Shown here one piece after another: positions 1 to 8,246 of a DNA stretch of 64,000 bases. Each line of letters begins with the position of its first letter. Positions within the stretch are counted from its first letter, which is position 1. Below the pieces are notes generated by a model. That model did no database searches. It saw only the letters and a list, made by a program, of their open reading frames with translations, and had not been told where the DNA came from. Origin of the DNA: Peribacillus huizhouensis (GTDB lineage: Bacteria > Bacillota > Bacilli > Bacillales > DSM-1321); assembly GCF_014138605.1 (NCBI RefSeq), contig NZ_JACJHX010000004.1:365359-429358 (forward strand), in the 5' to 3' direction. Both the position numbers and the translations under genes were made by a program.

Positions 1-2
1 TC

Positions 3-416
3 ACTAGTTTCTGGATTCCACAACTTGGTGGACAAAAATACGCAATGGGTGACATGGTTACAACATTACATTTAGCCGCAGACGAACCTGGTGAATTAAT
101 GGGTCGAAACGCAAACTTCAGTGGAGCAGGATTTGCTGAAAATACGTTTGATGTTGAGGCAATGTCCCAAACTGACTTTGATAAATGGGTAAAAGAAGTG
201 CAAGATACAGCTAAACCTCTTACTGAAGAGAAATTTAATGAGTTATTAAAACCTGGACATCTTGGACGATCCACATATACTGGAACGCATTTAGAATTCT
301 CACCAGCTCCAGAACATCATCATGATTCAGCCGATTCTGATAAGGTTTCAGAAGGCGAACACCATCATGAATCAAGTGATTCTGGGAAGGAAGCAGATCA
401 CAGTCATCATCATTAA
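3..416 (+). CDS. qoxA: Quinol oxidase aa3 subunit II, C-terminal part (cut by window edge)
   Basis: This is the 3' end of the gene for subunit II of the cytochrome aa3 menaquinol oxidase, an extracytoplasmic cupredoxin-like subunit of the terminal oxidase. The reading frame is open from the first bases of the window and begins TSFWIPQLGGQKYAMGDM, a stretch typical of QoxA. The quinol-type subunit lacks the CuA ligands of cytochrome c oxidases, and no CuA motif is visible in the part present. The C-terminus ends in several His/Asp/Ser-rich blocks (EHHHDSADSD, EHHHESSDSG, DHSHHH), which could bind metal; this tail is more variable than the rest of the protein. qoxB follows after 70 bp. The N-terminal signal and membrane segments lie outside the window. 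Confidence 0.93.
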   Translation, partial: TSFWIPQLGGQKYAMGDMVTTLHLAADEPGELMGRNANFSGAGFAENTFDVEAMSQTDFDKWVKEVQDTAKPLTEEKFNELLKPGHLGRSTYTGTHLEFSPAPEHHHDSADSDKVSEGEHHHESSDSGKEADHSHHH

Positions 417-486
417 TAGGTTACACATATACTAACCACTCGTTTTATATGAAAAGCAATATAATCTTGAAAGGAGTCAAAAAAGT

Positions 487-2433
487 ATGGATTTCTTTAA
501 TCGCTTTGCCATACCGCATCCAAGCTTTTTGATATACGCATCAATGGTTGCCATTGGTCTTACTGGTATTGCGGTAATCTTAGGTATAACCTATTTTAAA
601 AAATGGGGTTATCTATGGCGTGAATGGTTAACAACAGTAGACCATAAACGGATCGGTATAATGTATCTAATTTCTGCTTTACTTATGCTATTCCGCGGTG
701 GCGTTGATGCTATTATGTTACGTGCTCAACTTGCCATTCCTGATAATAAATTCTTAGAATCTCAACATTATAACGAAGTATTCACAACTCACGGTGTTGT
801 TATGATTCTCTTTATGGCTATGCCATTTATTATGTTCTTTTTCAACTTCGTCGTACCATTACAAATTGGTGCCCGTGACGTAGCCTTCCCACGTCTAAAC
901 GCCATAAGCTTCTGGTTATTCTTTATGGGTGCGATGCTATTCAACATCTCATTCGTAATTGGTGGTTCACCTGATGCAGGTTGGACTTCTTATTTCCCAC
1001 TTGCAGGGAATGATTTTAGTACTTCCGTAGGTTCGAATTATTACATGATTGCAATTCAGATAGCTGGTATCGGTACTTTAATGACGGGTATCAACTTCAT
1101 CACGACTATTTTTAAGATGAGAGCACCAGGCATGAAATTAATGCAAATGCCAATGTTCACATGGTCTGCTCTAATCTCTAACTTAATCATTGTTTTTGCT
1201 TTCCCAGTATTAACCGTATTACTTGCAATGGGTACAATGGATCGTTTATTCGATACAAAATTCTTTACAATTGGTGACGGTGGTTCAGATATGCTTTGGG
1301 CCAACCTATTCTGGGTTTGGGGACATCCTGAAGTATATATCTTGATCTTGCCGGCATTCGGTTTATTTAGTGAGATTATCTCGACCTTTGCACGTCGCAA
1401 TCTTTATGGGTATAAATCCATGGTTGCTTCAATGGTTGTTATCTCTGCCTTTTCATTCTTTGTGTGGGCTCACCATTTCTTTACGATGGGGCAAGGGGCA
1501 CTTGCAAACAGCTTTTTCTCCATTACAACGATGGCGATTGCTGTTCCAACTGGGGTTAAAATCTTCAACTGGTTGTTCACCCTTTGGAAAGGAAAAATTG
1601 AATTTACTACTCCAATGCTTTACGCGATGCATTTCCTTCCGCTGTTCACACTTGGTGGGGTAACAGGGGTTATGCTTGCGATGTCAGCTGCGGATTATCA
1701 ATATCATAATACAATGTTCTTAGTTGCTCATTTCCATAACGTGATTATCCCTGGTGTTGTATATGCAATGCTTGCTGGTCTTACGTACTACTGGCCAAAA
1801 ATGTTCGGATTCATGTTAAATGAGAGAATCGGTAAATGGACAGTATGGTTAATGTCTACTGGATTCATTTTAGCTTTCATCCCAATGTATATTACTGGTT
1901 TAGACGGTCAAGCACGCCGGATGTACACGTACTCTGAAGCAACTGGATTTGCTCCATTGAATATGGTTGCATTTATCGGAGCAGGTATTATGGCCATTAG
2001 TTTTGCGTTACTTGTCTACAATATCTATTATAGCGTTCGTTACTCACCACGGAATATCGGTAACGATCCATGGAATGCACGTACTCTTGAGTGGGCTACT
2101 CATACTCCAGTACCGGAATACAACTTTGCGGTTATGCCGCAAGTTAAATCAACTGAAGCATTCTGGGATGCTAAGAAACATGGCCACGAAATATTTAAAG
2201 GTAAAATCGAAAAAATTCATATGCCGAATTCTAGCGGTTTACCATTTATTATGAGTTGTATCTTCTTTGTCTTTGGATTTAGTATGATCTTCAGTATCTG
2301 GCCACTTGCCATTATTTCGTTACTCGGTATCCTAGGTTGTCTTGTATACCGTTCGTTCGAAAAAGATCATGGACATTACATCCCTGTAGAAGAAATTGAA
2401 GATACAGAAACAAAATTGCGAGGTGCTAAATAA
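487..2433 (+). CDS. qoxB: Quinol oxidase aa3 subunit I
   Basis: This is the catalytic haem-copper subunit of the menaquinol oxidase, reducing oxygen to water and pumping protons across the cytoplasmic membrane. At 648 residues it matches the usual length of Bacillus QoxB (about 650). Visible hallmarks in order are TTVDHKRIG near the N-terminus, FTTHGVVMI (low-spin haem ligand), WVWGHPEVYIL (CuB His and the cross-linked Tyr), WAHHFFTMG (the His pair) and VAHFHNVII (high- and low-spin haem ligands). Many hydrophobic membrane segments run through the protein. An AAAGGAG site lies about 10 bp before the ATG. The stop codon overlaps the qoxC start by one base, so the two are translationally coupled. 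Confidence 0.98.
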   Translation: MDFFNRFAIPHPSFLIYASMVAIGLTGIAVILGITYFKKWGYLWREWLTTVDHKRIGIMYLISALLMLFRGGVDAIMLRAQLAIPDNKFLESQHYNEVFTTHGVVMILFMAMPFIMFFFNFVVPLQIGARDVAFPRLNAISFWLFFMGAMLFNISFVIGGSPDAGWTSYFPLAGNDFSTSVGSNYYMIAIQIAGIGTLMTGINFITTIFKMRAPGMKLMQMPMFTWSALISNLIIVFAFPVLTVLLAMGTMDRLFDTKFFTIGDGGSDMLWANLFWVWGHPEVYILILPAFGLFSEIISTFARRNLYGYKSMVASMVVISAFSFFVWAHHFFTMGQGALANSFFSITTMAIAVPTGVKIFNWLFTLWKGKIEFTTPMLYAMHFLPLFTLGGVTGVMLAMSAADYQYHNTMFLVAHFHNVIIPGVVYAMLAGLTYYWPKMFGFMLNERIGKWTVWLMSTGFILAFIPMYITGLDGQARRMYTYSEATGFAPLNMVAFIGAGIMAISFALLVYNIYYSVRYSPRNIGNDPWNARTLEWATHTPVPEYNFAVMPQVKSTEAFWDAKKHGHEIFKGKIEKIHMPNSSGLPFIMSCIFFVFGFSMIFSIWPLAIISLLGILGCLVYRSFEKDHGHYIPVEEIEDTETKLRGAK

Positions 2434-3029
2434 TGAAAATTGATCACTCGCTTCCACTTGAATATAGCACGGAAGAAAACCGGTTAAAAATCTTTGGTTT
2501 TTGGATCTTCCTAGGTGCCGAAATTATGCTTTTTGCAACTCTTTTCACGTCTTACTTCGTGTATGAGCACCGTTCGGGCAATGGTCCTTCCGGTGCAGAA
2601 ATCTTTGAACTATCACCAGTATTAATGGAAACAATCTTGCTTTTAGCAAGTAGTTTTACTATTGGTCTTGGTATTCACGCCATGCGCTTAGGCAAACAAA
2701 AAGCCATGATGGCCTTCTTTGCGGTAACCCTTGTTCTAGGTTTAGGGTTCTTAGGATTTGAAATTTTCGAATTCACAACGTATATACACGAAGGTGCTGG
2801 AATAACCACTAGTGGATTCACATCCATGTTATTAACAACGTTAGGAACACATGGACTGCACGTAACATTTGGTTTCTTCTGGGGATTAGCTATTCTCCTA
2901 CAAGTGAAAAAACGTGGATTGACACCTGAAACAGCCAATAAATCATTCATTTTCTCTCTTTACTGGCATTTCCTAGATGTAGTTTGGATCTTTATCTTTA
3001 GCTTCATCTACTTGAAAGGAATGATGTAA
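2433..3029 (+). CDS. qoxC: Quinol oxidase aa3 subunit III
   Basis: This is subunit III of the aa3 quinol oxidase, a small membrane subunit that stabilises the catalytic core. It has 198 residues with about five hydrophobic segments and contains the conserved stretches WIFLGAEIMLFATLF, LGTHGLHVTFG and SLYWHFLDVVWIFIF, all typical of haem-copper oxidase subunit III. It overlaps the qoxB stop codon by one base (TAATG) and is followed one base later by qoxD, so the whole set reads as one operon. Confidence 0.97.
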   Translation: MKIDHSLPLEYSTEENRLKIFGFWIFLGAEIMLFATLFTSYFVYEHRSGNGPSGAEIFELSPVLMETILLLASSFTIGLGIHAMRLGKQKAMMAFFAVTLVLGLGFLGFEIFEFTTYIHEGAGITTSGFTSMLLTTLGTHGLHVTFGFFWGLAILLQVKKRGLTPETANKSFIFSLYWHFLDVVWIFIFSFIYLKGMM

Positions 3030-3030
3030 T

Positions 3031-3312
3031 ATGAAGGAATTATTCCCAATAAAACAAGTAATGGGCTTTGTATTCTCGTTAATCCTTACAGCAGTGGCTC
3101 TATTGGTTTACTTTTTAGATATGTCATTTACAGCAGGCATAACTATACTTCTTCTAACTGCATTCGTACAAGCAGGCCTTCAACTCGTTGTATTCATGCA
3201 TGCTGGTGAAACAGAAGATAAAGGCGCCATTTATTCAAACGTTTATTTCGGTATATTGGTTGCTTTAGTTACCATTTTTGGGACATTGTTAATCTTTCTC
3301 TGGGATATGTAA
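3031..3312 (+). CDS. qoxD: Quinol oxidase aa3 subunit IV
   Basis: This is subunit IV of the aa3 quinol oxidase, a 93-residue membrane protein with three predicted membrane segments (about residues 9-28, 34-55 and 70-90). The stretch FVQAGLQLVVFMHAG is typical of the QoxD/CyoD family. It starts one base after the qoxC stop codon and is the last gene of the operon, with a strong terminator 20 bp downstream. Confidence 0.95.
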   Translation: MKELFPIKQVMGFVFSLILTAVALLVYFLDMSFTAGITILLLTAFVQAGLQLVVFMHAGETEDKGAIYSNVYFGILVALVTIFGTLLIFLWDM

Positions 3313-3332
3313 TCCAAAAAGATCCACTTAAA

Positions 3333-3360
3333 AGAGGGCGTATTACGCTCTCTTTTTTTT
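3333..3360 (+). terminator. Rho-independent terminator of the qox operon
   Basis: An 8-bp stem (AGAGGGCG paired with CGCTCTCT, one G-U pair) with a five-base loop is followed by eight T residues, 20 bp after the qoxD stop codon. Confidence 0.9.
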
Positions 3361-3465
3361 AAAAGGCGCAGCCATTTGTTTCATCATAGTCAACTACGCC
3401 TATTCAACATCTAGGTGACCATTTATTATTCACGTTCTTATTATTCTTATTAAACCAATCCATTA

Positions 3466-3699
3466 TCAAGGCAGTATCTTTTTCCCCTGCTTACAATTTG
3501 TCACCATTTCTTCAGAAGCTACTAGAAACATTCCCATCAAGAAGATAAAAACAGCGCCCATCACTGTACCAATCCCTATCCCCATCACAGGTCTGAAATC
3601 GCTTACAAAAGAACCGTATAAAAAAATTGCAATTCCCATTGTAAGTAGGATTGCCCCTACATACTTCGTAGCGTTTAACAATTTCAATCTAGATTCCAT
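3466..3699 (-). CDS. Small two-segment membrane protein, unknown function
   Basis: I do not recognise this protein. It has about 77 residues with two hydrophobic stretches (roughly YVGAILLTMGIAIFLYGSF and MGIGIGTVMGAVFIFLMGMF), so a two-pass membrane protein is likely, ending in a basic tail (NCKQGKKILP). A perfect AGGAGG sits nine bases before the second ATG (MESRLKLL) and directly abuts the first, so I chose the second ATG. It is convergent with the qox operon and separated from it by the operon terminator. No function can be inferred from the neighbours. Confidence 0.65.
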   Translation of the reverse strand: MESRLKLLNATKYVGAILLTMGIAIFLYGSFVSDFRPVMGIGIGTVMGAVFIFLMGMFLVASEEMVTNCKQGKKILP

Positions 3700-3891
3700 T
3701 TTAATCATCCTCCTTATATATATTATTCATCCCGTTCACAGAATTGTCAAACTATTTTTATATTTTTGAAACAATTTTATTGACAATTATATGTGAATAG
3801 CATTTTTTATTGGCTATGGACCTATTGCAGTATAATAGCAAGTTCTTACTATTAGGCTGTGTTATATAACCTGTTGATTTTTAGCTCATTT

Positions 3892-3958
3892 TAGCCCTAA
3901 TATCATGAAACGATGAGATTAAACGAGCTTTCTCTCTCGTTTCATGGTATTAGGGCTA
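3892..3958. repeat. Long near-perfect hairpin in an intergenic region
   Basis: Two arms of about 26 bases (beginning TAGCCCTAATA and ending TATTAGGGCTA, both carrying CATGAAACGA or its complement) pair with only two or three differences around a loop of about 14 bases. There is no T-tract, so it does not look like an ordinary terminator. It may be a remnant of a small mobile element; an IS-end-like GGCTGTGTTATATAAC lies about 40 bp to its left. The element in the 3709-4103 gap has no other recognisable content. Confidence 0.6.
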
Positions 3959-4103
3959 TCTTTCAAGCCTTGTTAAGAGTCGTGTAAAATCTTGGTTTTA
4001 AACGATTAAGCCAAAAATCTTTTTAACAATAATATTGTTTATCATTGCCTATTATTATTCGTTCAAACCATTATCCTCATGTAAACTTTCATGCTTTTAC
4101 TTA

Positions 4104-4337
4104 GGCTGTTTTCACATTCTTTGTTGCTTTTCAATCATTTTTACACTAATAACCCGGGTTGATTTCCGTTGCAGGTCCTCGCTTTCCGCGGGCGGTCTCA
4201 GAGGCCTCCTCAGTGCTTTGCACTTGCGGGGTCTCCCTAAACACGCTTTTCCCGCAGGAGTCTCGCACCTGTAACGAAGATCAACATCTGTTCGAATTGG
4301 TTTCTTGCTAAAAACAACAATCTTTACGAAAAGAGCC
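4104..4337. mobile_element. MITE-like repeat, family A, copy 1
   Basis: A 234-bp non-coding element, almost identical to the copy at 5895-6128. Its ends are imperfect inverted repeats: the left end GGCTGTTTTCACAT and the complement of the right end GGCTCTTTTCGTAA agree at 21 of 28 positions over the first 28 bases. The flanks TTTACTTA (left) and TTCACTTA (right) differ at one base and look like an 8-bp target duplication. The interior contains GC-rich stems around CGCTTTCCGCGGGC. Apparent open frames across it are not genes. Confidence 0.85.
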
Positions 4338-4480
4338 TTCACTTAAAACCAGCCATTTATCTGACACATAATCCGTTTATATGCATATCTGATATAAAAC
4401 TCAACATCTAAATATCTGTTCACCAGTATTACGTTTAAATAATATTAGTCGATAGACGAAAGAACTTCTTTCATTTGCTA

Positions 4481-4519
4481 AAAAAAGGGTTCCTAGCTAC
4501 GAAATTATAGCTAGGAACC
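4481..4519 (-). terminator. Terminator of the HtrA-like protease gene
   Basis: A perfect 12-bp stem (GGTTCCTAGCTA with its complement) with an eight-base loop is followed, on the minus strand, by a run of seven T residues. It lies 16 bp after the stop codon of the protease gene. Confidence 0.92.
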
Positions 4520-4534
4520 TCTATGCCAAAATAC

Positions 4535-5767
4535 TTATTCGGGAACCTGTTTTTGTGATTGTCCTAATGTAACCTGTAATGTTAATTTCTGATTCCCACG
4601 ATACACTTCCACACTTACTTTTTCATTCACTTTTGCTTCTGTATAGAGATATTTTCTAAGTTCCAAAGCGCTCTTTATCTCTTTTCCATTCATCGCTGTA
4701 ATGATATCTTCCTGTTGTATGCCGCCCTTTTCTGCAGCAGATCCATTTGCTACATCTGTGACCATGACTCCTGCCTTCACATTTTGAGAAATGTTTTGTA
4801 CATAGGCTTGTGGAAGTTGCGCTATGTCAGCAAGACCTACACCTAAATATGGCCGTGTTACTTTCCCTGTTTTAATCATTTCGTCGACAATTGGAATCAC
4901 ATCATTACTTGGAATAGCAAATCCTAGGCCTTCAACCCCATTTACGGATATTTTTAAGCTATTAATTCCGATTACTTCTCCTTTAGAATTAATCAGTGCT
5001 CCTCCGCTATTACCTGGATTGATGGCAGCGTCTGTTTGAATGACGTTCAATCCCCATGTCCCGCTTGATGTATCTACATCAATGGTTCTTTCAGCAGCAC
5101 TAATAATTCCTTGGGTAACGGTTCTAGAAAAATCAAGACCAAGTGGATTCCCAATTGCTACAACCTGCTCACCAGCACGGACCGCACTTGAATCACCAAA
5201 TTTAATTTCTCCTGGGGCTAATGAAGCATCAATTTTCAAAACAGCCAAATCGGTTAAAGCATCGGAACCAACGATTTCTGCCGTTGTGGTCTTGCCATTA
5301 TATAACGATATTTCTACTTTTGAGGCTCCTTCAATGACATGGTTATTCGTAACAATATAGGCGTTCTTTCCATCTATTTTATACATGACACCTGAACCGG
5401 TTCCACTTTCTACTTCCTGTGAATTTTGTGCAAATCGGTTAGCTGATTGTTGATAATTGACAACTCCGACAATTGCCTTCGAAGCCGATTCTACCATATC
5501 TGCAAGGCTTGTTGTGCCTGTATATGAAGTTGGTTGAACGTTTACACCATTATCCTTTGTTAGATCTTTTTCTGCGGCTGTAGAAGCTGGATTTTCAGTG
5601 GGGGTGGTAGTGTCTGTGAAAAACTGATCTCCCGTTGTTATAAATATCGTTGCTGTTAAAACGGAACCGATTAATCCGGAAACAATCGTCTGCCCCCAGC
5701 CCGCTTTTCCTTTTTTATGCTGTTCTCTTTGTGAAGATGTATTTGTTTCAATTTGATGTTCCTCCAT
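4535..5767 (-). CDS. HtrA/DegP-type membrane-anchored serine protease
   Basis: This is a trypsin-like quality-control protease that acts on misfolded proteins outside the membrane. From the chosen ATG it has 410 residues: a cytoplasmic N-terminus, a membrane anchor at about residues 27-45, a Thr/Pro-rich linker, the protease domain with the triad His143 (VTNNHVIEG), Asp173 (ALTDLAVL) and Ser254 (NPGNSGGAL), and one PDZ domain from about 310 to 400. The start was set at MEEHQIE because AAGGAGG sits nine bases before it; an upstream in-frame ATG has no such site. Bacillus has several paralogues (HtrA, HtrB, YyxA) under CssRS or other control, and I cannot tell which this is. It is flanked on both sides by family A repeats. 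Confidence 0.93.
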   Translation of the reverse strand: MEEHQIETNTSSQREQHKKGKAGWGQTIVSGLIGSVLTATIFITTGDQFFTDTTTPTENPASTAAEKDLTKDNGVNVQPTSYTGTTSLADMVESASKAIVGVVNYQQSANRFAQNSQEVESGTGSGVMYKIDGKNAYIVTNNHVIEGASKVEISLYNGKTTTAEIVGSDALTDLAVLKIDASLAPGEIKFGDSSAVRAGEQVVAIGNPLGLDFSRTVTQGIISAAERTIDVDTSSGTWGLNVIQTDAAINPGNSGGALINSKGEVIGINSLKISVNGVEGLGFAIPSNDVIPIVDEMIKTGKVTRPYLGVGLADIAQLPQAYVQNISQNVKAGVMVTDVANGSAAEKGGIQQEDIITAMNGKEIKSALELRKYLYTEAKVNEKVSVEVYRGNQKLTLQVTLGQSQKQVPE

Positions 5768-5894
5768 ACGGACCATCCTCCTTGTTTCTTTCAATTTATT
5801 TGTTACATTCATCATACCCAACAAATATGACAAATTTATTAACAAAGAATGAAACAAGGGTGAAATATTACGCTCTTCAATTCTCTATAATTAA

Positions 5895-6128
5895 GGCTGT
5901 TTTCACATACTTTGTTGCTTTTCAATCATTTTTACACTAATAACCCGGGTTGATTTCCGTTGCAGGTACTCGCTTTCCGCGGGCGGTCTCAGAAGCCTCC
6001 TCAGTGCTTTGCACTTGCGGGGTCTCCCTCAACACGCTTTTCCCGCAGGAGTCTCGCACCTTCCACTACAATCAACATCTGTTCGAATTGGTTTCTTGCT
6101 AAAAACAACAATCTTTACGAAAAGAGCC
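5895..6128. mobile_element. MITE-like repeat, family A, copy 2, with perfect 8-bp target duplication
   Basis: This copy has the same 234-bp length and ends as the copy at 4104. It is flanked by a perfect direct duplication ATAATTAA (5887-5894 and 6129-6136). The inverted ends together with the target duplication indicate insertion by transposition rather than chance similarity. It lies between the promoter region of the protease gene and the aldose epimerase gene. Confidence 0.92.
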
Positions 6129-6191
6129 ATAATTAAAGACATGGTTCCCCCAGTTTAACAGGATGTAAGTAAGAAACTAGTCTTAATTCCT

Positions 6192-7070
6192 CTAATTAAA
6201 CTTCATTCCATACTCTGCAGAGAACGTTTCTCCAGCTTCAAGCCTATTCACTCCAAATTTCTCTTTCAAGTCTCCTGATGCATCATGAGTATCAGCAATA
6301 CCATACCATGGTTCAACGCAAACAAACGGTGCCATTGTGCGATCTGTTTCGTTATATTTCGACCAAATTCCAACGAATGGAAAATCATTAAATGTTAGTT
6401 CTACGCCATGACTTGATGTTTTAGATGTCAATGTCACGTGATCGATATGGCTATATACGAGAGCGTCCTTTGCAAATAATGACGGAGTGATCGGAATTTC
6501 TTGAAAATCATGAGCCGGTCCTTTCTCATAAATTAAAGAATCTTTTAGCTCATATTCAATGACTTCCTTCGAACCAGGGGTAAGCTTCAATATATAATCC
6601 TCAATCTTCTCATTTTCTAAAAGCGGAAGCTTAAACGCTGGGTGTGCCCCAATGGAAAAATACATTGCTTCTTTATTTTCATTCAAGATTTCCCAGCGAA
6701 CAATTAACGAATCTTCTTTAAGAGTATAATGAATATATGCCTTAAATTCATATGGATATACATGTGTGAACTGTCCAGCAGACTCAATTACAAAAGAAAC
6801 ATAGTCTGCTTCCAGTTTGTCCACTTCGAAAACATTATCGCGTAAGAAACCATGCTGTGACAGTTTGTATATGTTGCCATCAAGTTGATACTGGTTTTCT
6901 TTTAAACTTCCGACAATCGGAAACAAGACTGGAGAAACACGTCCCCAGTAGGCACTATCCCCTGTCCACATATAGTTCAGCCCATTTTTCTTATGCTGTA
7001 CTTCCCGTACTTCTGCCCCATTTTGTGAAATACTCACCTTTAACCAATTATTTTCAATTTCAACCATCAT
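6192..7070 (-). CDS. Aldose 1-epimerase family protein (LacX-like mutarotase)
   Basis: This is a predicted cytoplasmic mutarotase that interconverts the alpha and beta anomers of hexoses or related sugars. The 292-residue protein has the expected family features: an N-terminal beta-sandwich start (NNWLKVSISQNGAEVREVQ), LFPIVGSLKENQY, HGFLRDNVF, the conserved IGAHPAFKLPL containing the catalytic-region histidine, and CVEPWYGIAD near the end. The subgroup resembles LacX rather than GalM, and the substrate is unknown. Two consecutive ATG codons follow a GGGG site; either may be used. It is a single gene between two repeats. Confidence 0.88.
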   Translation of the reverse strand: MMVEIENNWLKVSISQNGAEVREVQHKKNGLNYMWTGDSAYWGRVSPVLFPIVGSLKENQYQLDGNIYKLSQHGFLRDNVFEVDKLEADYVSFVIESAGQFTHVYPYEFKAYIHYTLKEDSLIVRWEILNENKEAMYFSIGAHPAFKLPLLENEKIEDYILKLTPGSKEVIEYELKDSLIYEKGPAHDFQEIPITPSLFAKDALVYSHIDHVTLTSKTSSHGVELTFNDFPFVGIWSKYNETDRTMAPFVCVEPWYGIADTHDASGDLKEKFGVNRLEAGETFSAEYGMKFN

Positions 7071-7105
7071 CTAAAATCCCCATCTCTTCAGAAGTTTCTA
7101 AACCA

Positions 7106-7193
7106 AAGGGTCAACCCCTCATAACTAAACATAGTATAAGATTAGTGTATGAAACACTACGTGTTGAATTAGAGTACGAGGTCAGTCCCTTGT
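7106..7193. repeat. Short interspersed repeat, family C, copy 1
   Basis: This sequence of about 88 bp matches the one at 63018-63112, including the core GTGTATGAAACACTAC and the right end GAGGTCAG.CCCTT. The two ends are roughly inverted copies of each other (GGGTCAACCCCTC against GAGGTCAGTCCC), and GTGT.TGAAACAC forms an internal palindrome. It is non-coding and sits in the gap between two minus-strand genes. Confidence 0.75.
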
Positions 7194-7247
7194 CATAAAA
7201 TGTCAAGCCTCATAATCAAACGTAAAATATCTCCTAGTTAGTGCTTA

Positions 7248-8057
7248 TCATGTCAGTACAAGCTCTTGAATAGCGTGTGCAACCCCGTTCTCATTGTTAG
7301 AGAGAGTTTGAAAATTAGCAGATTTCTTAACCTCCGGAATTGCATTCCCCATAGCCACACCACAGCCTGCGTACTCGATCATTGACAAGTCATTACCATT
7401 ATCACCTATACACATTACCTCTTGTTGTCTAATTCCCAACTTTTCAGCTAATTGTTTCACAGCATTTCCTTTACTTACTTCTGGATGTAAAATTTCCAAG
7501 AAAAAAGGTGTACTCTGAACCATCATGTATTGTTCTTTTAGTGATGCAGGAATTTGTGCAATCACTTTACTTAAACGATCTGGTTCATCAATAAACATTA
7601 TTTTCGGTAGCAATATATTTGCTGGGATTTCTTTAACTTGACGATAATGTAGTGGGATTTGATTAATATATGATTCATACACTGTGTATTTACTTATATT
7701 AGGATTAGGTGTATAGAGATTATCTGCATCAAAAAAATGCATAGATGTACTTAGCTCAACACTAAGTTCATGAACCAATTTTAAATCCTCATAACCAAGG
7801 GATAGTTCAGATACGATCTCATTCGTATGAGTATTTTGAACGAGTGCACCGTTATAGGCAATGACGTAATCTTCTTCCTCATCTAACTTAAGATCTTTTA
7901 AATATCTACGCATACCACCTATGGGACGGCCGGAACAGAGTACGATTTTCACACCTTGCTCTTTTGCTTTATGTAGCGCGTTTCGTACTTCTTCTGTTAC
8001 TTCATGATGGTCATTTAATAAGGTCCCATCCATGTCGATGGCAATTATTTTATACAC
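7248..8057 (-). CDS. Cof-type HAD-superfamily sugar-phosphate phosphatase
   Basis: This is a predicted cytoplasmic phosphatase of the HAD IIB (Cof/YidA) group, which removes phosphate from sugar phosphates and other small metabolites. Motif I is IDMDGTLL with the nucleophile Asp8, motif II is VLCSGRPIG, and the C-terminal motif is CIGDNGNDLSMIEYAG followed by GVAMGNA. The cap domain lies between about residues 85 and 185. I chose the GTG start (VYKIIAID) because GAGGAG lies nine bases before it; the 30 residues encoded upstream look unlike the family. Its length of 269 residues is normal. The exact substrate cannot be read from sequence. Confidence 0.9.
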   Translation of the reverse strand: MYKIIAIDMDGTLLNDHHEVTEEVRNALHKAKEQGVKIVLCSGRPIGGMRRYLKDLKLDEEEDYVIAYNGALVQNTHTNEIVSELSLGYEDLKLVHELSVELSTSMHFFDADNLYTPNPNISKYTVYESYINQIPLHYRQVKEIPANILLPKIMFIDEPDRLSKVIAQIPASLKEQYMMVQSTPFFLEILHPEVSKGNAVKQLAEKLGIRQQEVMCIGDNGNDLSMIEYAGCGVAMGNAIPEVKKSANFQTLSNNENGVAHAIQELVLT

Positions 8058-8246
8058 TATTTTCCACTCCTCTTTCTCATTTGACACTAGCTCTTTGGAG
8101 AAGGTCTCCACAGACTCAATTCTAACACCATTCATATTATAGGTCACAGCGCATCGTACTTCCTACTATAAAGGCACTTTAGCTGCTTTCTTTTAGATCC
8201 TTCTTCACAAAAAGTATCGATAACTAGTAATAATTCTTCTATGCAT

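Noticed and set aside
1056..1400. Minus-strand frame inside qoxB
   Set aside because: It is the antisense shadow of conserved membrane segments of the oxidase.
1..3360. Cytochrome c oxidase (ctaCDEF) instead of quinol oxidase
   Set aside because: Subunit lengths, the one-base overlaps and the QoxA-type C-terminal sequence without a CuA site fit qoxABCD.
4035..4342. Open frames on both strands across the family A repeat
   Set aside because: They lie inside a non-coding repeat present in several copies, have no ribosome binding sites, and the frames are not kept between copies.
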